From Methylorubrum populi (GTDB taxonomy: Bacteria > Pseudomonadota > Alphaproteobacteria > Rhizobiales > Beijerinckiaceae): 64,000 nucleotides of DNA. The notes under the pieces are model-generated. The model was not told where the DNA came from. It saw only the letters and a program-made list of their open reading frames with translations, and ran no database searches. A program made the position numbers and the translations under genes. The DNA is taken from positions 2,442,501-2,506,500 of the forward strand of contig NZ_AP014809.1 of NCBI RefSeq assembly GCF_002355515.1. Reading direction: 5' to 3'. Shown one piece after another: positions 48,098 to 56,976 of the stretch; the first letter of the stretch is position 1, and each line of letters starts with the position of its first letter.

Positions 48098-48844
48098 ATG
48101 ACCTACTGCGTCGGAGTGCTCGTCGAGGACGGGCTTGTGATGATCGCCGACACCCGCACCAACGCGGGTCTCGACAATATCTCGACCTACCGCAAGCTGC
48201 ACATGTTCAACGTGCCCGGCGAGCGCGTGATGATGCTGGCCTCGGCCGGCAACCTCTCGATGACGCAGTCGGTGCTGAGCATGCTCCGCGAGGGCGTGGA
48301 CGACGTCGAGGGCGAGACGCCGCCCAAGCTCCAGGACGCGGCGACCATGTTCAAGGCGGCCCAGCTCGTCGGCCGGGCGATCCGCCGGGTGCGCGAGATC
48401 GAGCAGGCCGGCTTTGAGGCCGCCAACCTGCGCATGGAGGTCTCGTTCCTGTTCGGCGGGCAGATCGGCGACGAGCCGATGCGGCTGTTCATGATCTACT
48501 CGGCGGGCAACTTCATCGAGTGTAGCCGCGAGGCGCCGTTCCTGCAGATCGGCGAGCACAAATACGGCAAGCCGATCCTCGACCGGGCGGTGACCTACGA
48601 GACCGATCTCTACGACGCGCTGAAGGTCGGCCTCGTGTCGATGGATTCGACCATGCGCTCGAATCTCGGCGTCGGCCTGCCGATCGACATCGCCCTCCAG
48701 CGCCGCGGGACCCTCGACCTCGAAGTGAACCACCGCATCGAGGCCGGCGAGAGCTATTTCCACGATCTGCGCGAGCGCTGGTCGGCGGCGCTGAGGGCGG
48801 CGCACCGCGCGATCCCGCGCCCGCCCTACGGGCCGCAGCGTTAG
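48098..48844 (+). CDS. Anbu proteasome-like peptidase
   Basis: A 248-residue Ntn-hydrolase of the Anbu (ancestral beta-subunit) family, COG3484. It starts MTYCVGVLVEDGLVMIADTR; removal of Met would expose the catalytic Thr. Other landmarks: YRKLHMFNVPGERVMMLASAGN and SMDSTMRSNLGVGLPID. Anbu forms open ring assemblies distinct from HslV and the 20S proteasome, and its substrates are unknown. The cluster partners (ATP-grasp, alpha-E, transglutaminase) suggest a tagging and processing pathway, still hypothetical. The stop codon touches a palindromic repeat. Confidence 0.93.
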   Translation: MTYCVGVLVEDGLVMIADTRTNAGLDNISTYRKLHMFNVPGERVMMLASAGNLSMTQSVLSMLREGVDDVEGETPPKLQDAATMFKAAQLVGRAIRRVREIEQAGFEAANLRMEVSFLFGGQIGDEPMRLFMIYSAGNFIECSREAPFLQIGEHKYGKPILDRAVTYETDLYDALKVGLVSMDSTMRSNLGVGLPIDIALQRRGTLDLEVNHRIEAGESYFHDLRERWSAALRAAHRAIPRPPYGPQR

Positions 48845-48941
48845 CGCATCGTGCCGGATATCGGATCCAGCACGGTGCGCTAGGCTTTTGTTTTTGCATC
48901 ATCTTTTTCCGAAAGCCGGAAACTACCTTTCGGGATGATGC
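48843..48941. repeat. Double palindromic repeat element
   Basis: First palindrome: AGCGCATCGTGC (48843-48854) and GCACGGTGCGCT (48870-48881), 12-bp arms with one G-T pair. Second: GCATCATC (48896-48903) and GATGATGC (48934-48941) with an inner GAAA/TTTC match. The second resembles short intergenic palindromes common in Rhizobiales. It lies between the end of the plus-strand Anbu gene and the convergent sirtuin gene. Confidence 0.7.
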
Positions 48942-48952
48942 TCTAGGCGGGG

Positions 48953-49666
48953 CTACCTCGTCGCGCTCAGAATCTCGTCGACGAGAGCCGGCACCGTCTC
49001 GCTGGCGCGCCCGAGCCGGGCCGCCTCGAACATCCTAGCATTGTCGGCAGCTTCCAGGGTGAGGGCGAGTGTCGGGATGCCGAAGGCGCGGGCCTGGGCC
49101 ACGTAGCCCGCCGCCGGGTAGACCGCGCCGGAGGTACCGATCGCCACGAACAGGTCGGCCTCGGCGAGCGCCTCGTCGATGGCGTCGAGGTGTTTGGGCA
49201 TCTCGCCGAACCACACCACGTCGGGCCGCATCCCGCCGCTTCGGCCGCAATGCGGGCAGGCCGTCTCCAGGGTGAGATCCTCGTGCCAGACGGGCTCGGT
49301 TCCGCAGGCGGTGCAGCGGGCTCTCAGGAGCTCGCCGTGCATGTGCACGACGTGGCGGGAGCCCGCCCGCTCGTGCAGGTCGTCGATGTTCTGCGTGCAG
49401 AGAAACAGCCGGCCGCCGCGCTCGGCCAGCCCGGCCTCCAGCCGGGCCAGCGCCGCATGCGCCGGGTTGGGCGCGGCGGCGAGCGAGTCGCGGCGGCGAT
49501 GGTTGTAGAAGTCGTGGACCAGCACCGGATCGGCGGCGAAGCCCTCGGGCGTCGCGAGGCGCATCGGATCGAAGCGCGCCCACACGCCCTCCGTGTCGCG
49601 GAACGTGCCGAGCCCGCTCTCCGCCGAGATCCCGGCGCCGGTAAGGACGAAGACGTTACGGGTCAT
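48953..49666 (-). CDS. Sir2-family NAD-dependent protein deacylase
   Basis: A 237-residue class III sirtuin. NAD-site GAGISAESGLGTFRD, QNIDDLHERAG and MHGELL are intact; zinc cysteines are CTAC and CPHC. The FYNHRRR segment matches the Tyr-x-x-Arg pair that lets CobB/SIRT5-like enzymes accept succinyl groups. The ATG at 49666 has a GAG 8 nt upstream; a TTG at 49678 overlapping the upstream stop is an alternative. It is downstream of the CNNM/CorC gene with at most 8 bp between, so co-transcription is likely. Confidence 0.92.
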   Translation of the reverse strand: MTRNVFVLTGAGISAESGLGTFRDTEGVWARFDPMRLATPEGFAADPVLVHDFYNHRRRDSLAAAPNPAHAALARLEAGLAERGGRLFLCTQNIDDLHERAGSRHVVHMHGELLRARCTACGTEPVWHEDLTLETACPHCGRSGGMRPDVVWFGEMPKHLDAIDEALAEADLFVAIGTSGAVYPAAGYVAQARAFGIPTLALTLEAADNARMFEAARLGRASETVPALVDEILSATR

Positions 49667-49674
49667 GACATCGC

Positions 49675-51021
49675 TCAAGCGTCCGACAGGCGCGTCGCGA
49701 GCACCTTGTCGATGCGCCGTCCGTCCATGTCCACGACCTCGATCCGCCAGCCCTGCGTCTCGATCGCATCGCCCTCCGACGGGATGCGTCCGAGCTGGAC
49801 GATGACGAAGCCGGCCAGCGTGGAGAAGTCGTCCGAGCGCGGACGCTCCGGGAGGCCGAGGCGATCGAAGGCGTCGGTCGCCGACATCATGCCGTCGATG
49901 AGCAGCGAGCCGTCCTCGCGCTCGACCACCATCCGTTCCTCGCCGGGCTCGGGAATCTCGCCGGCCATCGCCTCGAGCAGGTCGGTCTGGGTGACGATGC
50001 CTTCCAGGCTGCCGTACTCGTCGACGACGATCGCCATGCGCACCGGCTTGGTCTGGAACATCTCCAGCACCTTCAGGATCGCCAGACCCTCGTGGACGAC
50101 GATGGGCTCGCGGGTCGCCCCCTTCACGTCAAGGGGCTTTCCGTCGAGGAACTGGTCGAGGAGATCCTGCTTGCGCAGCACGCCGACGACGTCGTCGATC
50201 TGCCCGCGGCTCACCACGAGCTGCTCGTGGCGGCAGGCGCGCACCGCCTCGATGACCTCCTCCTGGCTATCGTCCAGATCGACCCAATCGACCTCGTTGC
50301 GCGGCGTCATGATCTCGCGGATGCGCCGCTCGCCGATGGCGAGGATGCGCGCCACCGCGTCCTCCTGCGCCTCGTGCAGCAGGCCCGCCTCGTGGCTCGC
50401 GGTCACGAGAAGGCTCAGCTCCTTCGGGGAGGGAAGATGGCCCTCGCCCTCGCCGGGCCGCAGGCCGAGCATGCGCAGCACGCCGTTGCCGAGGCCGTTG
50501 AGGAGGTGGATCGCCGGGCCGAAGATCAGCAGGAACAGGGTCAGCGGCCGCACGATCACGAGCGCGGTGCGCTCGCTGCGCTGGAGCGCGAGGCTCTTCG
50601 GCGCGAGCTCACCCAGCACGATATGCAGCGTGGTGATGACGGCGAACGCCAGGGCGACGGCCAGGGTGTGCGCGGTGATGCCGGCAGCCCTGTCGGGCAG
50701 CCAGTGGAACAGCGGCTCGATCAGGTGGGCCAGCGCCGGCTCGCCGACCCAGCCGAGCGCCAGCGACGAGAGGGTGATGCCGAGCTGGGTCGCGGCGAGA
50801 TGCGCGTCGAGCCGGTCGGTGGCGCGCTGGAGCGCGCGGGCGTTGGCCCGCCCCTCGTTGACCAGCTCGGCGACCCGGCTGCGCCGCACCGCGACGAGGG
50901 AGAATTCCGCCGCGACGAAGAAGCCGTTGGCGAAGACGAGCGCGATGACCGCGAAGAGGCCGAGCGCCGATGACCAGAGACCGTCCGAAATCGTGCCCTC
51001 CCGGGCGAAGCCGCAACCCAT
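49675..51021 (-). CDS. CNNM/CorC-type (hemolysin family) membrane protein
   Basis: A 448-residue protein: DUF21 membrane domain with four hydrophobic segments (starting ALGLFAVIALVFANGFFVAA; PKSLALQRSE), a CBS pair beginning MTPRNEVDWVDLDDS, with VVDEYGSLEGIVTQTDLLEA in the second CBS, and a C-terminal CorC/HlyC transporter-associated domain. Relatives export or regulate Mg2+/Co2+; the hemolysin name is historical. The ATG at 51021 gives a short N-terminus before the first helix; the upstream extension to 51222 is not protein-like. Confidence 0.9.
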   Translation of the reverse strand: MGCGFAREGTISDGLWSSALGLFAVIALVFANGFFVAAEFSLVAVRRSRVAELVNEGRANARALQRATDRLDAHLAATQLGITLSSLALGWVGEPALAHLIEPLFHWLPDRAAGITAHTLAVALAFAVITTLHIVLGELAPKSLALQRSERTALVIVRPLTLFLLIFGPAIHLLNGLGNGVLRMLGLRPGEGEGHLPSPKELSLLVTASHEAGLLHEAQEDAVARILAIGERRIREIMTPRNEVDWVDLDDSQEEVIEAVRACRHEQLVVSRGQIDDVVGVLRKQDLLDQFLDGKPLDVKGATREPIVVHEGLAILKVLEMFQTKPVRMAIVVDEYGSLEGIVTQTDLLEAMAGEIPEPGEERMVVEREDGSLLIDGMMSATDAFDRLGLPERPRSDDFSTLAGFVIVQLGRIPSEGDAIETQGWRIEVVDMDGRRIDKVLATRLSDA

Positions 51022-51284
51022 GGCCGCAACCCGACGGCGGCACCGATGCTTAGAGCCGAACCCGGTCGCGGGGGAAGAGGTTCGGGCGCATTCTCGCTTG
51101 GGCGACCCGTCTGCGTCGTCGGATCGGCCCGCGGCGCCTTCGTCCGCAGGCCTGTCGCCATCGTTCGGGGCGATGGTGTATGCGGACCTTGTCGCCCCGG
51201 CCGCGCCACACTTCGTTCCCATGCTTTCCCACGGGCCGATCCCGGCGGCGGGGCCCGGAATCTGCGTTTTCGAGGGATGTGGCC

Positions 51285-54200
51285 GTGATCAAGCTGCCGA
51301 AGCTGTTTCGGCCCGAGCGCCGCGATGCCGCGGCCGCCGCCCCCTTCTTCGATCCGGCCTTCTATCGTTCCGCCTATCCCGACGTGGCCGCGGGCGGGGG
51401 CGATCCGCTTCGGCATTACCTCGACCACGGCTGGCTCGAAGGCCGCGATCCCTCCGCGGTGTTCTCGACCCTGTTCTACCTCGACCGACACCTCTCCGAC
51501 CGACCGCCGATCAATCCGCTTCTGCACTATGCGGGCCTCTCCGGGGCGGAGCGGCTACGGGTCCCGACGCAGCCCGGTCCGGATTTTCCGGCACTCCAGG
51601 CCGCAGTGGTCGAACCGTTTTTCGATGCGCCGTACTACGCCCGCCTCGCCGGTCTGGAGGGAGGAGAGGATCCGCTCGCCCACTACCTGACCAAGGGCTG
51701 GCGGCGAGGGCTCGACCCGAGCGACGCCTTCTCCGGCGATGCCTACCTTCAGCGCCACGCCCATATGCGGCGCCTGGGTGTCAGCCCGCTCTATCACTTC
51801 GCCGCGACGCGGCGGCTCCAGGCCTCGGAGGCCGCCGCCCCGCCCGTGCGGCGCGGCAAGCCGCAGGCGACGTTGCTCCCCACCGACCCGGCGGAGGCCA
51901 CCGACGCGCAGATCTACGAGACGGTCGCGGCCGCCTTCGACCGCGAGCATTACCTCGACACCAACGCCGACATCCGCCGCTCCGGCGTCGATCCGGTTCG
52001 CCACTTTCTCGATTTCGGTGCCCGCGAGGACCGCGATCCGAGTCCCGATTTCTCGGTGCGGTTCTACCGCAAGCATTACCGCCGGGAAGTCGGCGCCGGG
52101 GTCAACCCGTTCTTCCATTACCTCGCGGTGGGCCGGGCGCGCGGATTTCGCCCGACGCCGTTCGGTCTCGGCACCTGGCCCGCGCAGGTCGCGCCGACCC
52201 CGGACGAGTGGAAGGAGGCGCAGGCCGCCGCCGATATCGCGGCGGCGCGGGCCGTGCTGATCATGCCCGTCTATAAGGGCTACGACGACACCCTGCGGGC
52301 GATCCACGCCGTGCTGAGCGCGAGGCAGGCCACGCCCTTCGCCCTCCTCGTCATCGACGATTGCAGCCCCGACCCGCGCCTGAGCGCGACTCTGGCCGAC
52401 CTCGCCGCGCGCGGCCTGTTTGTCCACCTCGTCAACGCGGAGAATCTCGGCTTCGTGCGGACCTGCAACCGCGGCCTGGCGTTCGCGGCGGGCAAGGACG
52501 TGGTGCTCCTCAACGCCGACATCGTCGTCTACGGCGACTGGCTCGACCGTCTGCTCTGGCACATCGACGCCGACCCCGGCGTCGCGACGGTCACGCCGTT
52601 TTCCAACAACGCCACGATCTGCAGCTATCCGCGGCCGAATGTCGACAATCAGACCCGGCTCGAGGTCATGCCGGACGAGATCGACGCCTTCACCCGCGTC
52701 TGCAACGCGCGCACGAGCTCGCCGGTGCCCACAGGGGTCGGCTTCTGCATGGCGATGCGCCGCGAGGCGATCGCCGCCGTGGGCCTCCTCGACGCCGAGA
52801 CCTTCGGGCGCGGCTACGGCGAGGAGAACGACTTCTGCATGCGCGCCCTCAAGGCGGGCTTCACCAACCTCCTGGCGCACGACGTGTTCGTGTTCCACTC
52901 AGGCAGCGTCTCGTTCGGCGCGCTGCTCGCGACCAAGGGCGCGGACATCTTCCGCACCATCCTCACCAAGCATCCCGATTACCAGCGCCGGGTCCACAAC
53001 CACATCGAAGTCGATCCCGCCCGCTTCGCCCGCCGCCGGCTCGACCTCTACCGGTTCGCCAAGCGTGCGGCGGAGAGCACCGAGCGCGGCCTCGCCCTGA
53101 TCGTGACCCATGATTTCGGCGGCGGCGTCGAGACCCATATCGAAATGTTGAGCCTCCGGCTTGCCGAGGCCGGATTCGGCGTCGTCTACCTGCGCACCGA
53201 CGAGCCCGGCGGGTTCAAGCTCGGCCTGCCCGGGGCAGGCGGGATCGACTTTCCCGTCTCCATCCTCGACCCGCTCTCCCTCGACCGTGACGCCGACCTC
53301 CTCGCCGAACTGATCGGCTGGCTCGGCCCGGCCATGGTGCATGTCCACTCGCTGGCGGGGCTCGATGCGCCCTCGACCCGTGCGGCAATGCGGCTGATCG
53401 AGGAAGCCGGTCCCGACTACGACGTGACGCTGCACGACTATGCCGCGGTCTGCCACCGCAACAATCTCGTGCGGCCCGACGGCGTTTTTTGCGGGCTGGC
53501 GGAACCCGCCGCCTGCCGCGACTGCATCCGTCTCGATCGCGACGCGGACGGGATGGTCCTGCCCGATCCGGCCGACCGGCGGCGGCTCTGGGCCGGATTC
53601 CTCGATCGAGCGAGAACGGTGTTCGCCCCGTCCGCCGATCTCGCCGGCCGCATCGGTCCGGCGCTGCATCTCGACCGCATCCTGCTGCGCCCGCACGAGG
53701 AGACGCTGAGCGGCGGCGCGCTCAAGCTCCGCCAACGCAGGGAGGGGCCGTTGCGGGTCGCGGTGATCGGATCGATCGGCGCGCACAAGGGCTACGACGT
53801 CGTCCACAACCTCGCCCTCGACGCCCGGCTGCGGCAGCTGCCGATCGTCTTCACGATCGTCGGCCACTCCGCCGAGCCGCGCGCCATGGAGGCAGCGGGC
53901 GTACGCGAGACGGGACTCTACGGCAGCGACGCGGCGGCCCTCAGGGAGATCGCCCGTCTCGATCCCGACATCGCCCTGCTGCCCTCGATCTGGCCGGAGA
54001 CCTATTGCTACACCCTGTCCCTCGCGCTGGCGGCCGGGGTGCCGCCGGTGGTGTTCGACCTCGGTGCCCAAGCCGAGCGGCTGCGCGAGACAGGGGAGGG
54101 CCACAGGCTCGATCCGGCGCTCGCCGAGGATCCGCAGCGGTTGAATGCGGCTCTGCTCGCGCTTCCCATCGAGGCGCTCTGGGCCGCGCGCAAGCCGTTC

Positions 54201-54317
54201 CGGCCGACGGTCTATCCGCGGATCCTGGAGGATTATTACGGGCTCGGCGAAGCGGCCCCTGCGGCCCTTCGGGCCTCCTCCGGCGGCCTGCCGGCGGCGG
54301 CGGCAACGTCGGGCTAA
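51285..54317 (+). CDS. Double glycosyltransferase (GT2 + GT4) with N-terminal repeats
   Basis: About 1010 residues from the GTG at 51285 (GAGGG 8 nt upstream; GTG 51279 is an alternative). Residues about 20-290 hold three tandem modules of 65-75 residues, each starting F-D-x-x-x-Y and containing DP-x-x-HYL-x-x-G-x-x-x-x-x-DPS. A GT2 domain follows (LIMPVYKGYDD at about 324, DDCSPD, LLNADIVVYGDW), then a GT4-like C-terminal domain (LRVAVIGSIGAHKGYDVV, SIWPETYCYTLSLALAAGV). It probably builds a surface polysaccharide or protein glycan in the cytosol. The repeats are known from large rhizobial-type glycosyltransferases; their role is unclear. Confidence 0.85.
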   Translation: MIKLPKLFRPERRDAAAAAPFFDPAFYRSAYPDVAAGGGDPLRHYLDHGWLEGRDPSAVFSTLFYLDRHLSDRPPINPLLHYAGLSGAERLRVPTQPGPDFPALQAAVVEPFFDAPYYARLAGLEGGEDPLAHYLTKGWRRGLDPSDAFSGDAYLQRHAHMRRLGVSPLYHFAATRRLQASEAAAPPVRRGKPQATLLPTDPAEATDAQIYETVAAAFDREHYLDTNADIRRSGVDPVRHFLDFGAREDRDPSPDFSVRFYRKHYRREVGAGVNPFFHYLAVGRARGFRPTPFGLGTWPAQVAPTPDEWKEAQAAADIAAARAVLIMPVYKGYDDTLRAIHAVLSARQATPFALLVIDDCSPDPRLSATLADLAARGLFVHLVNAENLGFVRTCNRGLAFAAGKDVVLLNADIVVYGDWLDRLLWHIDADPGVATVTPFSNNATICSYPRPNVDNQTRLEVMPDEIDAFTRVCNARTSSPVPTGVGFCMAMRREAIAAVGLLDAETFGRGYGEENDFCMRALKAGFTNLLAHDVFVFHSGSVSFGALLATKGADIFRTILTKHPDYQRRVHNHIEVDPARFARRRLDLYRFAKRAAESTERGLALIVTHDFGGGVETHIEMLSLRLAEAGFGVVYLRTDEPGGFKLGLPGAGGIDFPVSILDPLSLDRDADLLAELIGWLGPAMVHVHSLAGLDAPSTRAAMRLIEEAGPDYDVTLHDYAAVCHRNNLVRPDGVFCGLAEPAACRDCIRLDRDADGMVLPDPADRRRLWAGFLDRARTVFAPSADLAGRIGPALHLDRILLRPHEETLSGGALKLRQRREGPLRVAVIGSIGAHKGYDVVHNLALDARLRQLPIVFTIVGHSAEPRAMEAAGVRETGLYGSDAAALREIARLDPDIALLPSIWPETYCYTLSLALAAGVPPVVFDLGAQAERLRETGEGHRLDPALAEDPQRLNAALLALPIEALWAARKPFRPTVYPRILEDYYGLGEAAPAALRASSGGLPAAAATSG

Positions 54318-54449
54318 GCCTCGGGCGACGACCGGCGCGATCCCCGCACATGTCATAGACGGAGCTGCCGCCCGGCGGCTACAACGGTCAAGCTAGGCGA
54401 GTCGCGCGCGGTCTCGCCTCGGCGTTCGTTGCAAGCCAAGGGGAAGCCC

Positions 54450-54680
54450 ATGACCACGCAGAACCTCACCGTCACCGCCCGCGAGCGCGACACGCTTCTG
54501 GCGGCGTTGCGCTACTACCAGTTCTACCGGATGCAGGGTCACCCGTTCGATCCCCGGAAGGACGACCTCATCGACACCATCGCCGCCAGCAGCGGTGAGG
54601 CCCTCGACGTGACCGAGATCGACGATCTCTGCGCGGGCCTGCATGGAAACCGACACGCCCTGGCGAGTGTGGCGGCCTGA
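54450..54680 (+). CDS. Small hypothetical protein, 76 residues
   Basis: ATG 54450 with AAGGGGAAG just upstream. A soluble, mixed-charge sequence (TARERDTLLAALRYYQFYRM, HPFDPRKDDLIDTIAASSGE, LDVTEIDDLCAGLHGNRHAL). No family recognised, but codon use and composition are protein-like. It lies 132 bp after the glycosyltransferase. Confidence 0.7.
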   Translation: MTTQNLTVTARERDTLLAALRYYQFYRMQGHPFDPRKDDLIDTIAASSGEALDVTEIDDLCAGLHGNRHALASVAA

Positions 54681-54716
54681 AGCAGGACCGTAACGCCCGA
54701 GGCGACCGGACCGACG

Positions 54717-54803
54717 TCAGGCGAGAAGGGCGTTGAGGAGAACGGCCGCTCCGAGGCCGAGCAGGAACGCCGCCGCGAGCAGAGATGTGTCTGCGGCGGT
54801 CAT
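54717..54803 (-). CDS. 28-residue single-span membrane peptide
   Basis: ATG 54803, beginning MTAADTSLLAAAFLLGLGAA and running to a TGA at 54717. After six residues it is a continuous hydrophobic helix. Its ATG overlaps the stop codon of the upstream small gene as ATGA, the usual layout of coupled translation. Peptides of this size are seen as subunits or regulators of membrane complexes, but nothing here names a partner. Confidence 0.5.
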   Translation of the reverse strand: MTAADTSLLAAAFLLGLGAAVLLNALLA

Positions 54804-55051
54804 CGGGAGGCTTCGCCCGTCGAGATGCCGACCAGAAGCGGCCGACGGGTGACCACGACCTGTCCCGGAATCGGCGCCTCACCGTCGATCCGGGCGCTCA
54901 CCGGAACGGCGCCGCCGGCCTGAGGCAGGCGCTGGGTGAAGACCTTCGCCGAACCCGTCGCGCCCGGCACCGCCTCGACGAGCGAGGGGGCGAACAGGGC
55001 ATAGGCCGCCATCACCGTTCCGGCCGCCGCGATCTTGATCAGGTCCCGCAT
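54800..55051 (-). CDS. Small exported or membrane protein, hypothetical
   Basis: An 83-residue protein with an N-terminal hydrophobic segment (residues 5-27, IKIAAAGTVMAAYALFAPSL) that may be a signal peptide or anchor, followed by a polar domain (VFTQRLPQAGGAVPVSARID, PGQVVVTRRPLLVG). No family recognised. Its stop overlaps the start of a 28-codon membrane peptide. Confidence 0.6.
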   Translation of the reverse strand: MRDLIKIAAAGTVMAAYALFAPSLVEAVPGATGSAKVFTQRLPQAGGAVPVSARIDGEAPIPGQVVVTRRPLLVGISTGEASR

Positions 55052-55261
55052 GATGTCCGCCCCACCGTTCGGAGCCCTTCCGGCTCTCGTATGGCGCCGT
55101 TCTAGGGACGCCGGGTTGCCAGCGGATTGCTTCGTACGGTTACCGGATTGCGTCGGCCGGAAGGCCGAAGAAACATCCGGAGCAACGAGCGTCGCCGAGC
55201 ACCTGTTGGAGAGACTAGCGGGAAGCCCGCCGGACCGATGAGTGAAAACGCACGTCGTGCC

Positions 55262-55283
55262 GCGGCCCGGATTCGCACCCGGG
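55262..55283 (-). terminator. Hairpin after the Deg protease gene
   Basis: GGCCCGG (55262-55268), 8-nt loop, CCGGGCC (55277-55283), 12 bp beyond the protease stop codon. No T-tract, so termination would be factor-dependent or weak. Confidence 0.4.
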
Positions 55284-55295
55284 CCGATCAGGGTC

Positions 55296-56777
55296 CTATC
55301 CGCCGAACACCGAGGTGAGCACCTCGCCCCCGCGCCTGATCGCGACCTCCCACAGGCCGAGATTGCGCTGCGTCAGCCGATCCAGGTCCTTGGTCGAGGT
55401 GATCGGCATGCCGTTGACGGCCACGATCACGTCACCCTTGCGGAAGCCCGCCCGGCCCGCGAGCGAGCCGTCATCGACGGCGGTCACCGCCACGCCCTCC
55501 TCCGGCAGATCCGTCTGCAGCTCCTCGCTCACCGCGGGCGAGGTGTTGACGAAGGTCGCGCCCGAGAACGGTGTGCGGGTACGGATCTTGAGGCTGTCGC
55601 GGGGGCGCGTCTCCGGTGCCGGGCCGAGCTTGACCGGGATGGTCTGCCGCTTGGTGCCGCGCAGGATGCCGAGATCGGTCGTGCCGGAGATGCCCTTGAG
55701 CGCGTAGCGGTAGCCGAAGGCCTCCGGATCGTCGACGGTCTGGCCGTCGACCGAGAGGATCACGTCGCCGCGCTTGAGGCCGGCCTCCTCGGCCGGGCTC
55801 TTGGCCTGCATGCTCGCCACCAGCACGCCGGTCGGCCGGTCGAGCCCGACGCTCTCGGCGATGTCGGGCGTCACGGTCTGCACGCGCGCGCCGAGCCAGG
55901 GCCGGCGCACGAGGCTGCCGCCGCTCTTGGCGGTCTCCACCACCGCGCGGACCATGCTGGCGGGGATGGCGAAGCCGATGCCGTGGCTGCCGCCGGATTG
56001 CGAGTAGATCGCGGTGTTGATGCCGACGAGGTGTCCCTTGAGGTCGACCAGCGCGCCGCCGGAATTGCCCGGATTGATCGCTGCGTCGGTCTGGATGAAG
56101 AACTGGTAGTCCGACGAGCCGACCTGGGTGCGGGCCAGCGCCGAGACGATGCCCTGCGTCACGGTCTGCCCGACGCCGAAGGGATTGCCGATTGCCATCA
56201 CGAAGTCGCCGACCTCGAGGTGGTCGGAATCGCCGATCGGCATCGGCGCGATGTCGGCCGGGCTCTTGATCTTGAGCACGGCGAGGTCGGTACGGGGATC
56301 GCGCAGCACGAACTGCGCCTCGAACTCGCGCTTGTCGGCGAGCGCCACCTTCACCTCGTTCATGTTCTCGATGACGTGGTTGTTGGTGATGACGAGGCCC
56401 GAGGCATCGACGATCACGCCGGAGCCGAGAGAGCGCTGCGCCCGCTCGCCGGGCATCCCGCCGGGGCCGCGGCCCGGCCGCTCCTCGCCGAAGAAGCGGC
56501 GCATGAACTCCTCCATGGCGTTGGAGCGCGCGGAGCGCTTCTCGACATGCGAGGCGTAGACGTTGACGACGGAGGGCGCCGCCCGCTTCACCACCGGGGC
56601 GAAGGAAAGCTGGATCTCGCCCTTCGACAGGGGCACGGCCTTCTCCGACGGCTTCTCGGACGCCGCCTTCTCCGGCGCGGGCTTCGCGGGCGTGTTCGCC
56701 ATCTGCGCCCCGGCGGGCGCGGCGGCGAGGAGCAGTGCGGATACGAGACAGGCCGGCAGAAGCGGCGAGGAGGGCAT
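55296..56777 (-). CDS. Deg-family periplasmic serine protease (Do type)
   Basis: A 493-residue DegP/DegQ-type protease-chaperone. Signal peptide residues 1-24 (LLPACLVSALLLAAAPAGA), a Lys/Pro/Glu-rich linker, trypsin-like domain with His134 (TNNHV), Asp164 (RTDLAVL) and Ser239 (GNSGGAL), then two PDZ domains (around LGARVQTVTPDIAESVGL and the C-terminal VTAVDDGSLAGRAGFRKGDV). It degrades misfolded envelope proteins. The ATG at 56777 directly precedes the signal peptide; the upstream frame lacks coding character. Confidence 0.95.
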   Translation of the reverse strand: MPSSPLLPACLVSALLLAAAPAGAQMANTPAKPAPEKAASEKPSEKAVPLSKGEIQLSFAPVVKRAAPSVVNVYASHVEKRSARSNAMEEFMRRFFGEERPGRGPGGMPGERAQRSLGSGVIVDASGLVITNNHVIENMNEVKVALADKREFEAQFVLRDPRTDLAVLKIKSPADIAPMPIGDSDHLEVGDFVMAIGNPFGVGQTVTQGIVSALARTQVGSSDYQFFIQTDAAINPGNSGGALVDLKGHLVGINTAIYSQSGGSHGIGFAIPASMVRAVVETAKSGGSLVRRPWLGARVQTVTPDIAESVGLDRPTGVLVASMQAKSPAEEAGLKRGDVILSVDGQTVDDPEAFGYRYALKGISGTTDLGILRGTKRQTIPVKLGPAPETRPRDSLKIRTRTPFSGATFVNTSPAVSEELQTDLPEEGVAVTAVDDGSLAGRAGFRKGDVIVAVNGMPITSTKDLDRLTQRNLGLWEVAIRRGGEVLTSVFGG

Positions 56778-56916
56778 GCGAGGTCTCCCGGAGATCGCTG
56801 GAGCGGTGCGGGCTATGATGCGGGCTATGTAGACCCCTCGGCAGCGGCGGGCGAGAGGCGGAAACGCGCCTGCCTCGCCCGCGTGATCCGGCCGCGGCGC
56901 GCCGCCGTCGGACGTG

Positions 56917-56948
56917 AAAAAGGGCGGCCGCCCCTCAGGCGACCGCCC
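56917..56948 (-). terminator. Terminator after the first phasin gene
   Basis: On the minus strand GGGCGG (56948-56943) and CCGCCC (56927-56922) flank a 15-nt loop, which may pair further, and run into TTTTT (complement of 56917-56921), 28 bp after the phasin stop. Confidence 0.65.
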
Positions 56949-56976
56949 CGATCGTTCCCGGTGTTGAGAGCCCGCC

